From NCBI GenBank assembly GCA_030710605.1, contig CP092875.1, forward strand, positions 67,018,469 through 67,082,468: a stretch of DNA of 64,000 bases. The letters run 5' to 3'. The DNA comes from Cordylochernes scorpioides (taxonomy: Eukaryota; Arthropoda; Arachnida; Pseudoscorpiones; Chernetidae). Each line of letters begins with the position of its first letter. Within the stretch, counting starts at the first letter, position 1. The translations under genes and the position numbers were made by a program. Positions 30,809 through 41,510 of the stretch are shown piece after piece. The notes under the pieces are model-generated. The model had not been told where the DNA came from and did no database searches. It saw only the letters and a program-made list of their open reading frames with translations.

Positions 30809-30854
30809 GCGTCACTAAGCCTACTCTGACCTAATGTGCATGCCTTAGTGACGC
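30809..30854. repeat. Perfect 11-bp hairpin
   Basis: GCGTCACTAAG at 30809-30819 pairs with CTTAGTGACGC at 30844-30854 across a 24-bp loop. No neighbouring gene gives it a role. Confidence 0.5.
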
Positions 30855-30959
30855 TGGAAATTTCCATCATTCTTCTATGTTTTCCCCAGGATTCAGTCTA
30901 GTAACATAGCTAAATGTTTTCTTTACGCACTTTTACATATTTTTAAAAATAGAGAAATC

Positions 30960-31165
30960 CATAAATAAACCTTTAATTAATACAATTTTTTTCTCCCCAA
31001 TAATATAACAAAATATTTTTAAAACTTAATTCTGTTGACGTTATGTGGCGATGAGTTTGATGTTGACACATATTAAATATGTTTAATACCTTGATAAAGG
31101 TTGGCGTTCAGCCAACTGAAATATTGGTAAAATAAATGATATTTTGATCCAATATATGTATTTTT
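30960..31165 (+). mobile_element. R6 family element, single unit
   Basis: Starts AATCCATAAATAAAC, contains GACGTTATGTGGCGATGAGT and the motif at 31091-31121, and ends GATCCAATATATGTATTTTT. A partly tandem copy lies at 47745-48075. Confidence 0.55.
31090..31125 (+). ncRNA. UUGAUAAA-stem-GAAA motif (R6, hammerhead-like)
   Basis: TTGATAAA at 31091-31098 is followed by GGTTGGC (31099-31105), loop GTTCA, GCCAACT (31111-31117), and GAAA at 31118-31121. Seven pairs form (the first G-U). Compared with the hammerhead core CUGAUGA, positions 3 and 8 are U and A instead of C and G. Confidence 0.35.
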
Positions 31166-31234
31166 AATTAAACTTTTTTACATATTTAATCTTTTATTTC
31201 AATAAATGATCCCTTGTATCAATATTAAGTAAAA

Positions 31235-31885
31235 TATATCAGGTCTCCAGGGAAAAGTATCTTTTCAAAACATTTTTATTGTTCTCTAGCTTTCGGGTAC
31301 GGACGCTCTCCTACAGGAGAAAACCTGGTATAATAATTAACCAATAGAACACGAGTTAAATATAATCGGATACTATTTTATATAATTTTATAAAATCCTG
31401 TATATATATGGAAACAAAATATTTTAAAATATATATCTAATATATCTATAGAATTTTATAAAATTATGTAAAATACTATCCGATTATATTTAACTCATGT
31501 TCTACTGCGCAATTATTATACCAGGTTTTCTCCTGTAGGAGGGCGTCCGTTCCCGAAAGCTAGATGTCGTATATTTATATTTTAATTATATAATATAATA
31601 TTGTATATAATATATTTTAATATAATAATAATATTAAATCCACAGATTATTATTTTGCGATATATTGTATATATCATAACATATAATTTATCATCATATA
31701 TTTCGATTGTTTACTTATAATTCTTAGGCTTGCATCTACTCCGGGGTAATATAATAAAAGCCATTTAAATAAATAAAGCCTAAAATATATTTCTACTTTC
31801 AAATCAACCTAAGTACACCACACTAGGGAATAAAAATGTTTTGAAAAGATACTTATCCCTGTAGGCCTGATATATTTTAGTCAAT
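31235..31885. repeat. Nested inverted repeat
   Basis: The inner arms (about 31288-31400 and 31445-31565) are inverse copies containing TCTAGCTTTCGGGTACGGAC, CTCCTACAGGAGAAAACCTG and AATATAATCGGATA. The outer arms at about 31237-31287 (ATATCAGGTCTCCAGGGA) and 31836-31883 (TGTAGGCCTGATATATTTTA) are also inverse. The block between the inner right arm and the outer right arm matches sequence near 2640-2820 (TTTATATTCTATTAATT, AATCAACCTAA). Confidence 0.65.
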
Positions 31886-31904
31886 CATTTTTATTTTTAT
31901 ACCT

Positions 31905-32205
31905 AGTACACGTAGTACAGACCATGATAATCATGGTGGGTAGAAGTTATAGACTGCTTATACTGTAAGTGCACTACATGTCTACACATGTGAAAAGCAG
32001 TTCGACTTAGCACTTATAAATATACCAGAGCCCCGTTTGGTTACATGTACTCGCTGGTGGGGTTGAACTTTTGCAAGAATCGAGGGCCATTAGGGCGATC
32101 TTTTTTTTTTTTTTTTAATAAGAAAAAAAGTGACCAATGCGGGATTCGATCCCGGGTCGTAGCAGTCGAAAACCAACGGTTTAGACCATCCTTCCACCGT
32201 CCTCC
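31905..32205 (-). mobile_element. tRNA-headed SINE, copy 1
   Basis: On the minus strand the head (about 32205-32133) has the A-box TGGTCTAAACCGTTGG and B-box-like GGATCGAATCC inside a tRNA-like fold. A U-rich linker, CCTCGATTCTTGCAAAAGTT and TACCATGATTATC-type body follow. Copies are at 40426-40720 and 48772-48907 (truncated). The ORFs at 32041 and 32045 are shadows. Confidence 0.65.
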
Positions 32206-32348
32206 TACATATATAATCTTAATCATCAAGGTTACCTAGATTTTTTACATTTTTATCAATGCTTTCTTGTTACTATTGAGGTAATTAATAGGATTTTGAC
32301 GAAAGTGAGAATTGAATATACAAAGAGAGGCCAATATGTTACTTTTTC

Positions 32349-32766
32349 TATTTACCAGGTCTATTAGTATGAAACGCGAAAATGGCCGCCAGAGGGCGCT
32401 GTGCAACTTTATTTGAGCCGACGGTGGCGCTGTTGAAGGCGTTTTGTTTTTTGACTCACGTGGCATCAGCATGCGTGCAGTTTTAGAAAAATTCAAATCG
32501 TGGAAAATTTCTGGAGCCCGTGGAAAATGGCGATTTCCGAGCCCAAAAGTGCCCATTTGCGGGAAGTTTTGTTGTTCGCCTTCAACTGGAAGAAAAGTGC
32601 CACTGAAGCCCACCGAATGCTCGAGGAAGTTTACGGCGACCACGCTCTGAGCAAATCGCAGTGTTACAGGTGGTTTAAAAAAATCCAAAGAGGCGATTTC
32701 GAACTAAATATGTCAATTTACTTTATGTGGGTGATAAACATGAGACATTGTTCTAATTCATTTTGA
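32349..32766 (+). pseudogene. Mariner 5' end: TIR and transposase N-terminal HTH
   Basis: A TIR-like TTTACCAGGTCTATTAG at 32351 is followed by a leader and an ATG at 32527. The frame reads HLREVLLFAFNWKKSATEAH, RMLEEVYGDHALSKSQCYRW and FKKIQRGDFELN, the N-terminal helix-turn-helix DNA-binding domain of mariner transposases. Homology stops abruptly near 32709 and the frame ends at 32766, so the catalytic domain is missing. The ORFs at 32245 (minus) and 32444 are shadows. Confidence 0.75.
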
Positions 32767-32895
32767 AAAGAGATATTCTTCTTTCAGTACATGAATACCA
32801 TCCTCTCGTAAGATATTATGGAATCAAAGCCACCTGTTTAATATACCTTGTCCTTTTTTTTTTTGGAAGAGTATTTCTCGATGCAAGCATTTATA

Positions 32896-33650
32896 TTGTA
32901 AAACGACATGTGAAAATTATCCCGCATGTGTTTCTTTTAAACGAAGCAAATAATAATTTCTTAAGCTTTTTTCCCAAAGAAATCCCTAAATACTTTCGTC
33001 CAAATTTTTATAATACTCAATTAGTTACAAACCACGGAAATTTCAAAAGTTTTTTAAATAGAATAAAGGCAGTGGAGGATTCAAGTTGTTTTTGTGGTAT
33101 TGAGAAACAAACCTCAAGACATCTACTGATCGATTGCCCAGCATTTCAAGATTATAGAATGAAGAATGAACTAGTTGTTTGTGAACTTAACGATTTGATT
33201 TCCGATAAAAAAATCATATTTAAAGTTCAATTCATTTTGTAAATACATTCTAAACTTTCTACAAAATCGGGATCTCTAATGTTTTCATGCGTTGAATAAT
33301 GTAAATAACTTATGTAAATAAACTTTTCTCCTTGTTTGGCGCAAGTATCCCTTGCGGGATATAGCGCTTTGGAAATAAAATAATTGAATAATTGAATAAC
33401 CTAATATTTATTTTAAGGAGAAATGACGATTATTTCTAACCATAGGAATGAGGTATGAAAGGATGAATTGTGAAGAGTAATGATAAACGGAAAATAAAAG
33501 TGTCCAGGGATGGGAACATTCATCCTTTCATATTTCATCCTAAGGTTAGAAATAATCGTTATTTCTCCTTAAAATGAATATTGATTTTTTGTTCAAAAGA
33601 AACACATGCGGGATAATTTTCACATGTCGTTTTACAATCACAAGCCGCAT
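32896..33650. mobile_element. MITE family A copy split by a LINE
   Basis: The left arm (TTGTAAAACGACATGTGAAA from 32899 to about 32947) and the inner half plus right arm (about 33405-33650, including AAGGAGAAATGACGATTATT and the inverse near 33548) form a complete family A element once the intervening LINE is removed. The loop GAATTGTGAAGAGTAATGAT is shared with 51768-51960. Confidence 0.75.
32948..33404 (+). pseudogene. LINE 3' end inserted in MITE A, CFCG family
   Basis: The LINE portion of the 32763-33242 frame starts near residue 62. It reads FPKEIPKYFRPNFYNTQLVT, NHGNFKSFLNRIKAVEDSSC and FCGIEKQTSRHLLIDCPAFQ, a C-X-C-X8-H-X4-C knuckle, with no stop to 33242. The 3' UTR ends with the hairpin GCGCAAGTATCCCTTGCGGG and ATAGCGC, then an (AATTGAATA)n tail. 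The upstream part of that frame (IVKRHVKIIPHVF) is only MITE arm read as protein. Confidence 0.75.
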
Positions 33651-33769
33651 TATATTATATTGTATTATTAAGCATTTATATGTAATTCTATAGTCCTAAA
33701 AGCTTATGTCCATAGTTTTTTTAAATACCATTTCTGATATTCCACCCTTCAGTGTAGCATCATATATAA

Positions 33770-33930
33770 GCAAAATCGTTCAATAGAGTATTAGAGCTCC
33801 AAAGAAGCTATCTGGGAGATTAAATTGGCGAAACCGATGTGAAGGTTCCCCACTGATAAGCCAAGCCCACCCAATATTTTTCATGCAATAAGGGGGCAGT
33901 AGAAGTTAGTTTCATTTGAATTTAAAATGA
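33770..33930 (-). repeat. R3 family single-arm copy
   Basis: Plus-strand text AAATTGGCGAAACCGATGTG, AAGGTTCCCCACTGATAAGC, CAAGCCCACCC, GCAATAAGGGGGCAGTAGAA. Here the outer pair is TTGGC with GCCAA, instead of CTGGC with GCCAG in other copies. Confidence 0.6.
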
Positions 33931-33974
33931 ACATTCATGAGCTTTATGGTTCTATTTATTAAACTATAATGTCT

Positions 33975-34310
33975 ATAAAGAAAAAGGAATCTCCTGATCT
34001 TGCAACTAAAAGTTACTGATGGCTTGCGCCATCTGTCGGAATAAATTTAAACTATTCATTTTTGGCCAATTCTTGAATAAATAAAAATGAATTAGTAGTT
34101 GATATCTATTTCGATAGATGGCGCAAGCCATCATAAAATTTTAACTGCACAATCAAGAGATGCCTTTTTCTTAATTTATTTACCTGATTTCAGTACAATT
34201 TCATTTTTGTACTATTTTTTTCACATTATAATGTCTTAAGAAAAAGGCATCTCCTTATCGTGCAACTGAAAGTTGCTGATGGCTTGCGCCATCTATTTTT
34301 TCACATTATA
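33975..34310. mobile_element. R2 family fold-back and an adjacent partial copy
   Basis: AGGAATCTCCTGATCTTGCA with GATGGCTTGCGCCATCTGTC is mirrored by TCGATAGATGGCGCAAGCCA and CAATCAAGAGATGCC at 34112-34170. A further partial copy in the first orientation follows at 34245-34310. GATGGC-GCAAG-CCATC is itself a palindrome. Confidence 0.65.
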
Positions 34311-34319
34311 ATGTTTATA

Positions 34320-35080
34320 TTTGACCCCAATACTACAAGTAATTCAATAGTTAATTACTTGTACTTTAATAGACTGTTTATAATAAAGATTAAAGATAAT
34401 TAATTATGAATATAGATTTTCTTAATTTGATATTAGAGTAATATAATCAAATCGTGAAATCTTAAAGGTAAAATCGAATAAAGTAACCTTGGGAATTATG
34501 TAACTTGAGTTAATCAAATCGACTCAAATGTATTCTCTTGTGATTTATGGCATTACGGTATATTAGATTAGGCTTCTATTATCAATTTGGATAATGTATC
34601 TCTGAATCAATCAATAGGAGGAGGAGGCAAACAAATGACAGGAATATAGAAAATTGGCAGTTATTTTTCAATCCTGAAGCAAAAAGATTTATAATAAATA
34701 TAAGATCTGTATTTATATCTTTTAGAGAAAAATATCGCTTTTAATTTATTGTTTGAAAGAAGGAAAGAAAGAAAGTTGATGTAAAGAGGAACAGAAATAA
34801 CTGTCAGCTGCTCCACATAATTTGTTCGACGGCATTAATCCTTTGTTCCATAAATCCCTAATTCTTGACAGCTGGCGCTTGTTTTACTCGAAATAAACAT
34901 TATGGTGGAAAAGGTTATGGTTGTCACAATGCTTCAACTTTGGTATTTCAAATATGAACACACATGTTTACACTTAGAAAGAGGATGTAAGACGTATTCA
35001 AATTGCATCATATTCATTTATATAATATAAAGTTTCGGAAGGATGGTTTTCATGCACCAAAGGTTTTGGTATGAATATAT
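34320..35080. other. AT-rich non-coding stretch
   Basis: I see no gene or element. Confidence 0.4.
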
Positions 35081-35083
35081 ATG

Positions 35084-35088
35084 TCGTA

Positions 35089-35134
<46 letters not shown>

Positions 35135-35136
35135 GC
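35084..35136. repeat. (TA)n microsatellite
   Basis: About 50 bp of alternating TA with one C. The three overlapping minus-strand ORFs rich in YIYIYI are artefacts of this run. Confidence 0.9.
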
Positions 35137-35149
35137 AATATAATATGAT

Positions 35150-35400
35150 GGGGAAAGAGAAATAAGGACACCACAAGTTTGGAAGAGAAATTCCAGAAAA
35201 CCAGAGAGAGAGAGGGGCCCGGCAATGCCGGGCGGCCGTTCGTGTCGCACACAATCCCCTATTGTCTTAGTAGTCCCGAGGTGTTAACTGACGGATTTGT
35301 CGCCTTTTGGAATTTCGCTGGTGTCTAAAGTAACCGGTCCTTACCCGCCCGTCTCTCTCTGGGTTGACTGTAGGCTTGTTTATTATCCCTGGAAGAGTAT
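35150..35400. other. GC-rich islet, unassigned
   Basis: Includes GGGGCCCGGCAATGCCGGGC (hairpin) and GTCTCTCTCTGGGTTGAC. It is bounded on the left by the TA run and on the right by TATATTATGACATATATATA. It may be an LTR fragment. Confidence 0.3.
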
Positions 35401-35734
35401 ATATTATGACATATATATATTCAAGGTTCGGTGAGTATTAATATACCAAAAGGAGAAGTGAATATAGCAAAATTCGATTAAACAAAAATCGACATGAGAA
35501 TTTCCTTGATTTCGAACGATATGTTGTTTTGATTGGAATGTTTTGAATAGAAACTCTATTTAACGATACATATTTTCAATTTACCGCGATTTTTTCACAC
35601 AGAAAACACCGCATCCATCAAAATAGATGCAAAATTAATATACTATCTTTTGACCATCTCTACACTTTAACAGAATCGGGTTATATAGGCATAACATAAG
35701 CTTTGGGCAGATTCGAAATGTTCACCTGGAGAAC

Positions 35735-35775
35735 ATAGCTTCGGTCTATGGCCATCATCAGTGCAAGACACAGAA
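35735..35775 (-). ncRNA. Hammerhead-like motif, incomplete
   Basis: The minus strand carries CTGATGA (35761-35755), TGGCCATAGACC with a GG/CC stem, and GAAG where GAAA is expected. Helix III and the cleavage site are not evident. Confidence 0.25.
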
Positions 35776-35789
35776 TAGATTAATAAATT

Positions 35790-36130
35790 AAATGGCGTTT
35801 ATGTCGTACCACAAGCAATAACAGTCATGGGGCCAAGTGGTTTCTGGTTTTCTGGTGTCTTTGGGTAACACAAAGAACAAGGCAGGTTGGATGGTACCTA
35901 CAAGAGGCCAGCTACCGAAGACTCCGCAAGTTCCAGGGGGCGTGATCTGCAAGAGTGGGCGAGATGATCAAATCTTGTCCGCTGCTGGTCGAAAAACTCC
36001 CTAACGACTTGTACAATTTCTACCGGAGGAAATGATGTAAACTTGACGAAACTGGACCTCGCCTTACCTGGGTGTGGCGTACTCTCAATAAAACTTTATT
36101 GTCTTGTTTTTGATTACATGATAGCCAAGC
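35790..36130 (+). other. Moderate-GC segment ending in a polyadenylation signal
   Basis: After CAGGTTGGATGGTACCTACA and CGAAAAACTCCCTAACGACT, the segment ends with CTCAATAAAACTTTATTGTC. It could be an LTR or the 3' UTR of a lost gene; no ORF is recognisable. Confidence 0.3.
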
Positions 36131-36359
36131 TGGGGCGTTTAGGCTTATTTACATTTTGGGGCTTTGTTACACTCTATATATAATTATGATACATTGAAAT
36201 CTTGTGTATATTAACATATATTACTACATATATAGCTAGTACGCAAGTTTGAGCTTAGGAAAATAAATAAAATCACATGGGAATAGATGTGGGGAATAAG
36301 AAGGATGTGATAAACAGTCACAGACTGTTTAATAGATAGTTCTTATATTAAATAATCTA

Positions 36360-37130
36360 TAACCAAAAGTTGGCTTTATGGGCAGGGGCGTTGTCACGAA
36401 GCAACTTCCATTGTTGTGACTGAAAGAGCTGGTTTCTTTTCCTTCGTATTGTATCTCTAAGGCGCACAAGTATTTCTTTGTATGCGTTTTATTGATAGAA
36501 GTTCCCTCTGGAATAAATTCCTAATGTACAACTCCTTGGTAGTCAAAAAACAATAAGCATCACTTTTTCCTTTGATAGGTCAAGACAAACTGTTTTCTTC
36601 CAAGGAGAACTCAGCGTGTGCCATTTAAGTGATTGTTTCTTTGTTTGTGAATCATAAAGATAGCACCAAGCTTCATCTCCAGTTATTATTGTTTTAAATA
36701 TCTCGGTTATTAATTGAACTTTCAATTAAATCACTACAAATTTCTAATATGTTGTTCTTGTTAACGGTTAAATGCCGTGAAACAAAGTAACCATAAAGTT
36801 TTTTCATGTTTAAATGTTCATGAATAATGCTGTGGCAGCTAACATATGAAATTACAGCTATTTCCGCTATCATTTCAATAGTTATTTTTCTATCAGCATA
36901 AATTAAATCACTAATTTATGGATGTTGTGCCCCGTCGTCGAAGTTGAGAGGCGCCCTGATCATCCTCGATACTCTGACGGCCATCTTTAAATCTATTGTA
37001 CTAGAGATGTACTTGAGTTTTTGATATTGTTTCATCTTCATTTGCTTCCTTCAACTATTATAATGTCTCAGTAAAAGAATTAATTATTTTAAACATAATT
37101 TGTGTTAGCTCTTTGTTCAAAATCCGACAT
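36360..37130 (-). pseudogene. Mariner transposase pseudogene
   Basis: The minus strand starts at ATG 37130 with MSDFEQRAN. Degraded pieces continue as VRVSRMIRAPLNFDDG (about 37000-36915). The best-preserved part is the 36725-36543 frame (FKTIITGDEAWCYLYDSQTK, first catalytic D in TGDE). Next come FIPEGTSINKTH, YKEILVRLRDTIRRKRNQLF and LLRDNAPAHKANF near 36380-36360 (second catalytic D in RDNAPAH). Several frameshifts and stops separate these blocks, so it is inactive. The third D region is absent from this copy; a different mariner's C-terminal scrap occurs at 1104. Confidence 0.75.
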
Positions 37131-37756
37131 TATAAAATCTGAAGCGAGCGATTAACAAAGAACCTTAATCTTCCTACAATGAGATTTACGCAGGCCTTAT
37201 TTATCAGTGTTGCGAGTCTTTTTTTCTTTCTAAAACAACTCTATTTTTATATATTTGATTTTCTCTCCTGATTTTAAAAAGTTTGGTTAATTTTTAATCG
37301 TACCTTGTATTTAGTTGAATCCCAAATTCCAGCAGGTGACACCTTGCTAAATGGCTCCCCGAATAATTTTTATTAATTCAAATTTTCGTCCAATAAGATC
37401 ACCTACCAGAAATATAAACAGCCTGCCAGACGTATTTATCCAAAATTGAATGTTTCTATTTTCGGTAATCCTTGTGTTTCTATTTTTGAAGCCATCACCA
37501 CCCGGGACATCGTCTGATTCATTCCAACAACTGATAATCCATCGTCAACATCTTCCATCAACAACCAAATTGTCCTCCAGAGAGAGTAATCCAATATAAT
37601 ATAGAATTAATTACATAATCAACTCAACACATGATTTATAAAATGTAATCAAAGCAGCCGGACAAATCAGACAAACATAAGATTACAACATAAATTAATT
37701 TAACACGGAATCAAATTGATGTCCGTGCTGTTTAAATGTACCTGATTACATTGTTG

Positions 37757-38890
37757 TAAATAGATTTGTCCGTTTATTAATTCCTCTTTATCTCTATACA
37801 TTTTCATTTATTTAAACTCCAACGACTCCTCATTCTCACTACCGTTTATCTATGTCTTCCAAAGCCTCTTATTCTTGCTCAAATTTATCCTTCAAGTATT
37901 CAAACTGAGCTCTGGCACTTTCTTTATACAAAAGTCCTTATATGTGTATATTTGTTTATGCACTTACAGTACAAGCAGACGCAATCCAAACCCTACTATT
38001 ATCCTAACCATTTTTGCCCTATCTTCAATTTGTAATTCGAATACCAAAAGGTCAATATTGCTTACTTATTTTGATAATGTAAATAGATTTGACTGTTTAA
38101 TAATTACTCTTTAGCGATAAATATTGATTTATTTAAACTCTAATGACTCCTCATTCTTACTAACGTATATTTATTTCTCCCAAAGCCACCGATATTTTCT
38201 TAAATCTAACATCCAAGTATTCAAACGGGACCCTGACATCTTCTGTGTACAAAGGTTGAACCGCTCCTTATATGTGTAGATTTGTTTGTGCACCTACAGT
38301 ACAAGCAGACGCAATCCACTATTATAATATGATGCCAGGCCCTCTCATTAATTTTTCCATTGCAGTAAGGACAGTAGAGATTGTTTAATATCAAAAAGAA
38401 TCTTACGCCTTTAAAATAGTTTCGAATTTTGAATCCACTATTATCCTAACCATTTTTGTCTTCAATTTACAATTCGAATACCAAAACGTCAATATTGCTT
38501 ACTTATTTTGATAATGTTGTAAATAGATTTGGCTGTGTAATAAGTATTCTTTATCGATATTTTCTGATTTATTTCAACTCCAACGACTCCTCACATTCTC
38601 ACTGCCGTATATTTATTTCTTCAAAAACCTCCAATTCTTACTTAAATATATCCTCATCGGTGTACAAGTATTCAAACGGGGCTCTGACACGTTCTATGTA
38701 CAAAGGTTGAACCGCTCCTTATATATGTAGATTCATTTGTGAACTTACAGTACAAGCATACCCAATCCACCACCCATTATTATGACCTGAACACATTATA
38801 TTTGGAATAAGTAAGATTAGGTCTGATCTTCAATTTGAAATTCGAATGGCAAAACGTCAATATTGCATGCTTATTTTAATACCATCATAT
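37757..38890. repeat. Three tandem copies of a 322-bp unit
   Basis: GTAAATAGATTTG recurs at about 37757, 38078 and 38519. Each unit carries CTCCAACGACTCCTCATTC-like text, CAAGTATTCAAAC, TTACAGTACAAGCA and AATTCGAATACCAAAA. The 38078-38519 interval is about 120 bp longer because of the R3 insertion at 38326-38431. The small ORFs at 37875 and 38456 are repeated by this structure. Confidence 0.75.
38326..38431 (-). mobile_element. R3 insertion with perfect 13-bp target duplication
   Basis: AATCCACTATTAT stands on both sides (38313-38325 and 38432-38444), and the neighbouring tandem units show the empty site. The 106-bp insert contains TGATGCCAGGCCCTCTCATT, CATTGCAGTAAGGACAGTAG and TTTAAAATAGTTTCGAATTT. 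The 13-bp duplication points to retroposition, unlike the TA or TTAA duplications of the MITEs. Confidence 0.8.
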
Positions 38891-38941
38891 TTGTAATCCA
38901 AAAGATAGTTATTAAAAACAATTGTATATCTCTACCTCCAT

Positions 38942-39230
38942 ATAACAACAATAAAAAGCTTTATTAAGACTTTTTAGTCTTATACAGATTCTCCAAGCAC
39001 ATAAATGTAGGATACATACAGTAATAACAGTAATAGTAGAAAACATTCAAAATATTCCCGAAATTCCTCAAATGCGATTTCCAGCCTGCCAGTCCTGAAC
39101 ATCTATTGTATCAAATCCTCCAAAAAATACCTCTGGGAAAACCCAAGGACAATAAAAGAAAAACTTAGACAAAGGGACCTAATGGAGATCGTTTAAACGA
39201 CTTGAAGAATAAGCAACAACAACACAACAC
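38942..39230. pseudogene. Two converging LINE 3' ends
   Basis: On the minus strand, a LINE 3' tail ends at 38942 (CTTAATAAAGC and TTGTTGTTAT). On the plus strand, about 39060-39165 reads pieces such as SPEHLLYQILQKI and then LRQRDLMEIV and stop, followed by CAACAACAACACAAC. LRxxDLMEIV is a typical LINE C-terminal peptide. Only short tails remain. Confidence 0.5.
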
Positions 39231-39369
39231 AGTAATAGTATCAGTAATTCAGCAATGTCAATTACAGTGTATCAAATAAAGAGAAAATAAAGAAAGAGCT
39301 TAGTATAAACTAATTATAGGCAGTTGAGAACAAACAGTTATTTTTCATAAAGAGCAATAATTAGTAGAT

Positions 39370-39600
39370 TTTTGTGTGTGACAGAAATATAATTATCAGT
39401 CATTTTCATAGTTTTGTGGCGACCACACTTTGCTTCAGCGAGCGCGAACTGGGACAAACCTTCACTAAACATACGAGCAGTAGTATGATGGCCTCGGCAA
39501 CCGCGAGTGGCAACCTGACTACGCATGCTTGGGCGGCATTCGGGACTTTCTGGCCACTCGCGTCGTAAACAACAAGGCTTGCCTTCAACGGCCGTTACTT
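39370..39600. other. GC-rich islet, unassigned
   Basis: ORFs are open on both strands (39374 plus, 39338 and 39406 minus) because of composition. Includes CAGCGAGCGCGAACTGGGAC and GGCCACTCGCGTCG. It is bounded on the right by CTTTATATATTTC. It may be an LTR or a CpG-rich 5' exon remnant. I do not recognise any protein. Confidence 0.3.
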
Positions 39601-40425
39601 CTTTTCTCTTTATATATTTCTGGCTTTAAATAAATTATTTTATTTAATAAAAATAATTATAATTTTATCAGCAGCCTTTCCACAAGCCACACCAACACGT
39701 ACGCAACCATCCCACAGTTTTATACATGAATGGATCAAGATTAGAAGGTTGTATAAAGTCGGAATATAAAGTATTAGGGGTCAATTAATTTGTTTATTCC
39801 TCCACAGTTGTTCATCTCACTCCATATAGAAGGAGTAGCTAGGAACAAACTTACTCCATATCTAGAGGAAACCTATCTGGAGACAAATCAATATCTGCGA
39901 TGTGTCGCTCAACAGCCGATAGCTGTGGAGAATCTTCTGACAGCAAATGTTCTTCGATCGCTTCTGAAATTCTGTTTCTTTTTCTCTTTCACTCTGTTAG
40001 CATTTTTATAAGTTGTTTTTCATAGATTTATATATTTATATTTTTGACCAGATGACCGGACTACTTTGCATGTATATATTTGGTTTTGAAATGATGTAAA
40101 TTAGTTAGTTATGAAAGGAAATTAAAAGTGTTAATTTTTTGGAGGTGTTGGTGTTTACTCTGCTCGATGGTAGAATAGGAAAGTCTTAGCTCAAAACACA
40201 CTCTATCGATCTGCTTATGCAAATTTCATCTTATTTAATTGCATATCATATGCATAACTTATTGGTTTTGTTACCTTGTGATTCTTCTCTAAAATGTGCG
40301 TCCTTTTTAAAGTATGTAAAAGAATGAATTTTTAATTTATCAAAAAAGCATCAATATATATTCTTAAATTTTAATTATCTTACTATACCATTTATACTTG
40401 TTGGCTAAGAATTTTTTTGCTTTTC

Positions 40426-40720
40426 CTTTGTACACGTGGTACAGGCCATGATAATCATAGTGGGTAGAAGTAGGTGGCTGCTTTTACTGTGATTGCACCA
40501 CATTTCTACACATGTGGAAAGAAGTTCGACTTTGCACTTACAAATGTGCCAGAGCCCCGTTTGGTTACTTGCACTCGCTGGTGAGGTTGGACTTTTGCAA
40601 GAATCCGGGGCCATTGGAGCATTTTTTTAATCAGAAAAAAAAAAAGTGCCCAATCCGGAAATTAAACCCGGGTCGTAGCGGTCGAAAACCAACGGCTTAG
40701 ACCATCTTTCCACCTACCCC
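40426..40720 (-). mobile_element. tRNA-headed SINE, copy 2
   Basis: Collinear with 31905-32205. The minus-strand head (40720-40655) has TGGTCTAAGCCGTTGG and GGGTTTAATTTCC, and the body contains CGTGTACAAAG at the far end. It is decayed at the B box. Confidence 0.65.
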
Positions 40721-40839
40721 CTTGTTGCCTAAGATTAAAGACAGTGTATTTTGGATATGAAGAAATGACTAGCAAAACTCTAAGAATAAAAAATAATTCA
40801 TATTAAATTTTAGAAAGAATATATATTGTAGCAAAGTAT

Positions 40840-41015
40840 TTATTATATTTTATATACAGATTTTATTAACTTTTTATATTTATATTATTTATATTTTGTT
40901 ACTCTCGAAACCTACCTCATTGCTTAACTTGTATCTTATAAATGTTGATTAGTGTTTGTGTCTTAAATAAATTGCTTTGTCATCCTGAAGTTTGTCTTTC
41001 CTGATTTTCTAACGT
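40840..41015 (+). mobile_element. LTR fragment
   Basis: CTTAAATAAATTGC, TGTCATCCTGAAGTTTGTC and CTGATTTTCTAACGTTACA match the LTR end at 13195-13310. A second, shorter fragment of the same end occurs at 41885-41935, and both are followed by the same text (ATATCCATATCATTAAGATA). The 41885 copy therefore looks like a local duplication. Confidence 0.5.
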
Positions 41016-41262
41016 TACAATATCCATATCATTAAGATAGATTTATAATGTATAGAGTGTCCTAAATTTATGGTAATTTCTATGTACATTGGTATGTGCA
41101 TATGCGTACTCCTTTGTTGAAATGTTCCATAGCCATTTTACATAGATGAGAGACTGAATTTGATTGATACCAATTTCTAATTTATTTCAAGGCTTGGGTG
41201 GTCTTGTTAACTTAGAGATTTTAGAGTTAACTTTTTTTTTCTTATCCATTTATTAGTCTAAA

Positions 41263-41510
41263 TTAGACAATATCTTGGAGGTCGTGCTCATAAAGAAGTT
41301 CAAGAACTCTTCTTGGTTCTCTGTACAGGAATCCTTTGTCCTTTCCAATACAATTTAATATATGTTGGGGAGTGGCCTTTTCGGTTTTGCACCTAGTGCA
41401 CATGGGGAAGCTTTTGGCTCCCTCTTTATAGACTAGAGGGCGCAGTGACCAGATTTCCATCTGGCCAACAGTGTCGACTCCCTTCTGTTTAGTTGGAGGG
41501 TCTGAGAGTC
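41263..41510 (-). pseudogene. LINE ORF2 C-terminus
   Basis: The frame reads LRPLVYKEGAKSFPMCTRCK and TEKATPQHILNCIGKDKGFL, with an intact C-X2-C-X8-H-X4-C knuckle, and ends LELLYEHDLQDIV and stop at 41263. Upstream codons in another frame (to about 41510) look like the preceding LINE region, so a frameshift precedes the ORF start. The organisation matches the copies at 1975 and 46780. Confidence 0.7.

Noticed and set aside
31290-31330. CTGTAGGAG...CCCGAAAGCTAG motif in the nested inverted repeat as another hammerhead
   Set aside because: The core would read CTGTAGGA, which does not match CTGANGA, and the CTCCTGTAGGAG segment is better explained as a simple palindrome.
32763-32947. N-terminal 60 residues of the 159-codon ORF as a novel protein domain
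   Set aside because: This part is the arm of MITE A read as protein, fused by insertion to a LINE C-terminus.
34998-35254. Minus-strand ORFs with YIYIYI segments
   Set aside because: They arise from a (TA)n microsatellite joined to a GC-rich islet.
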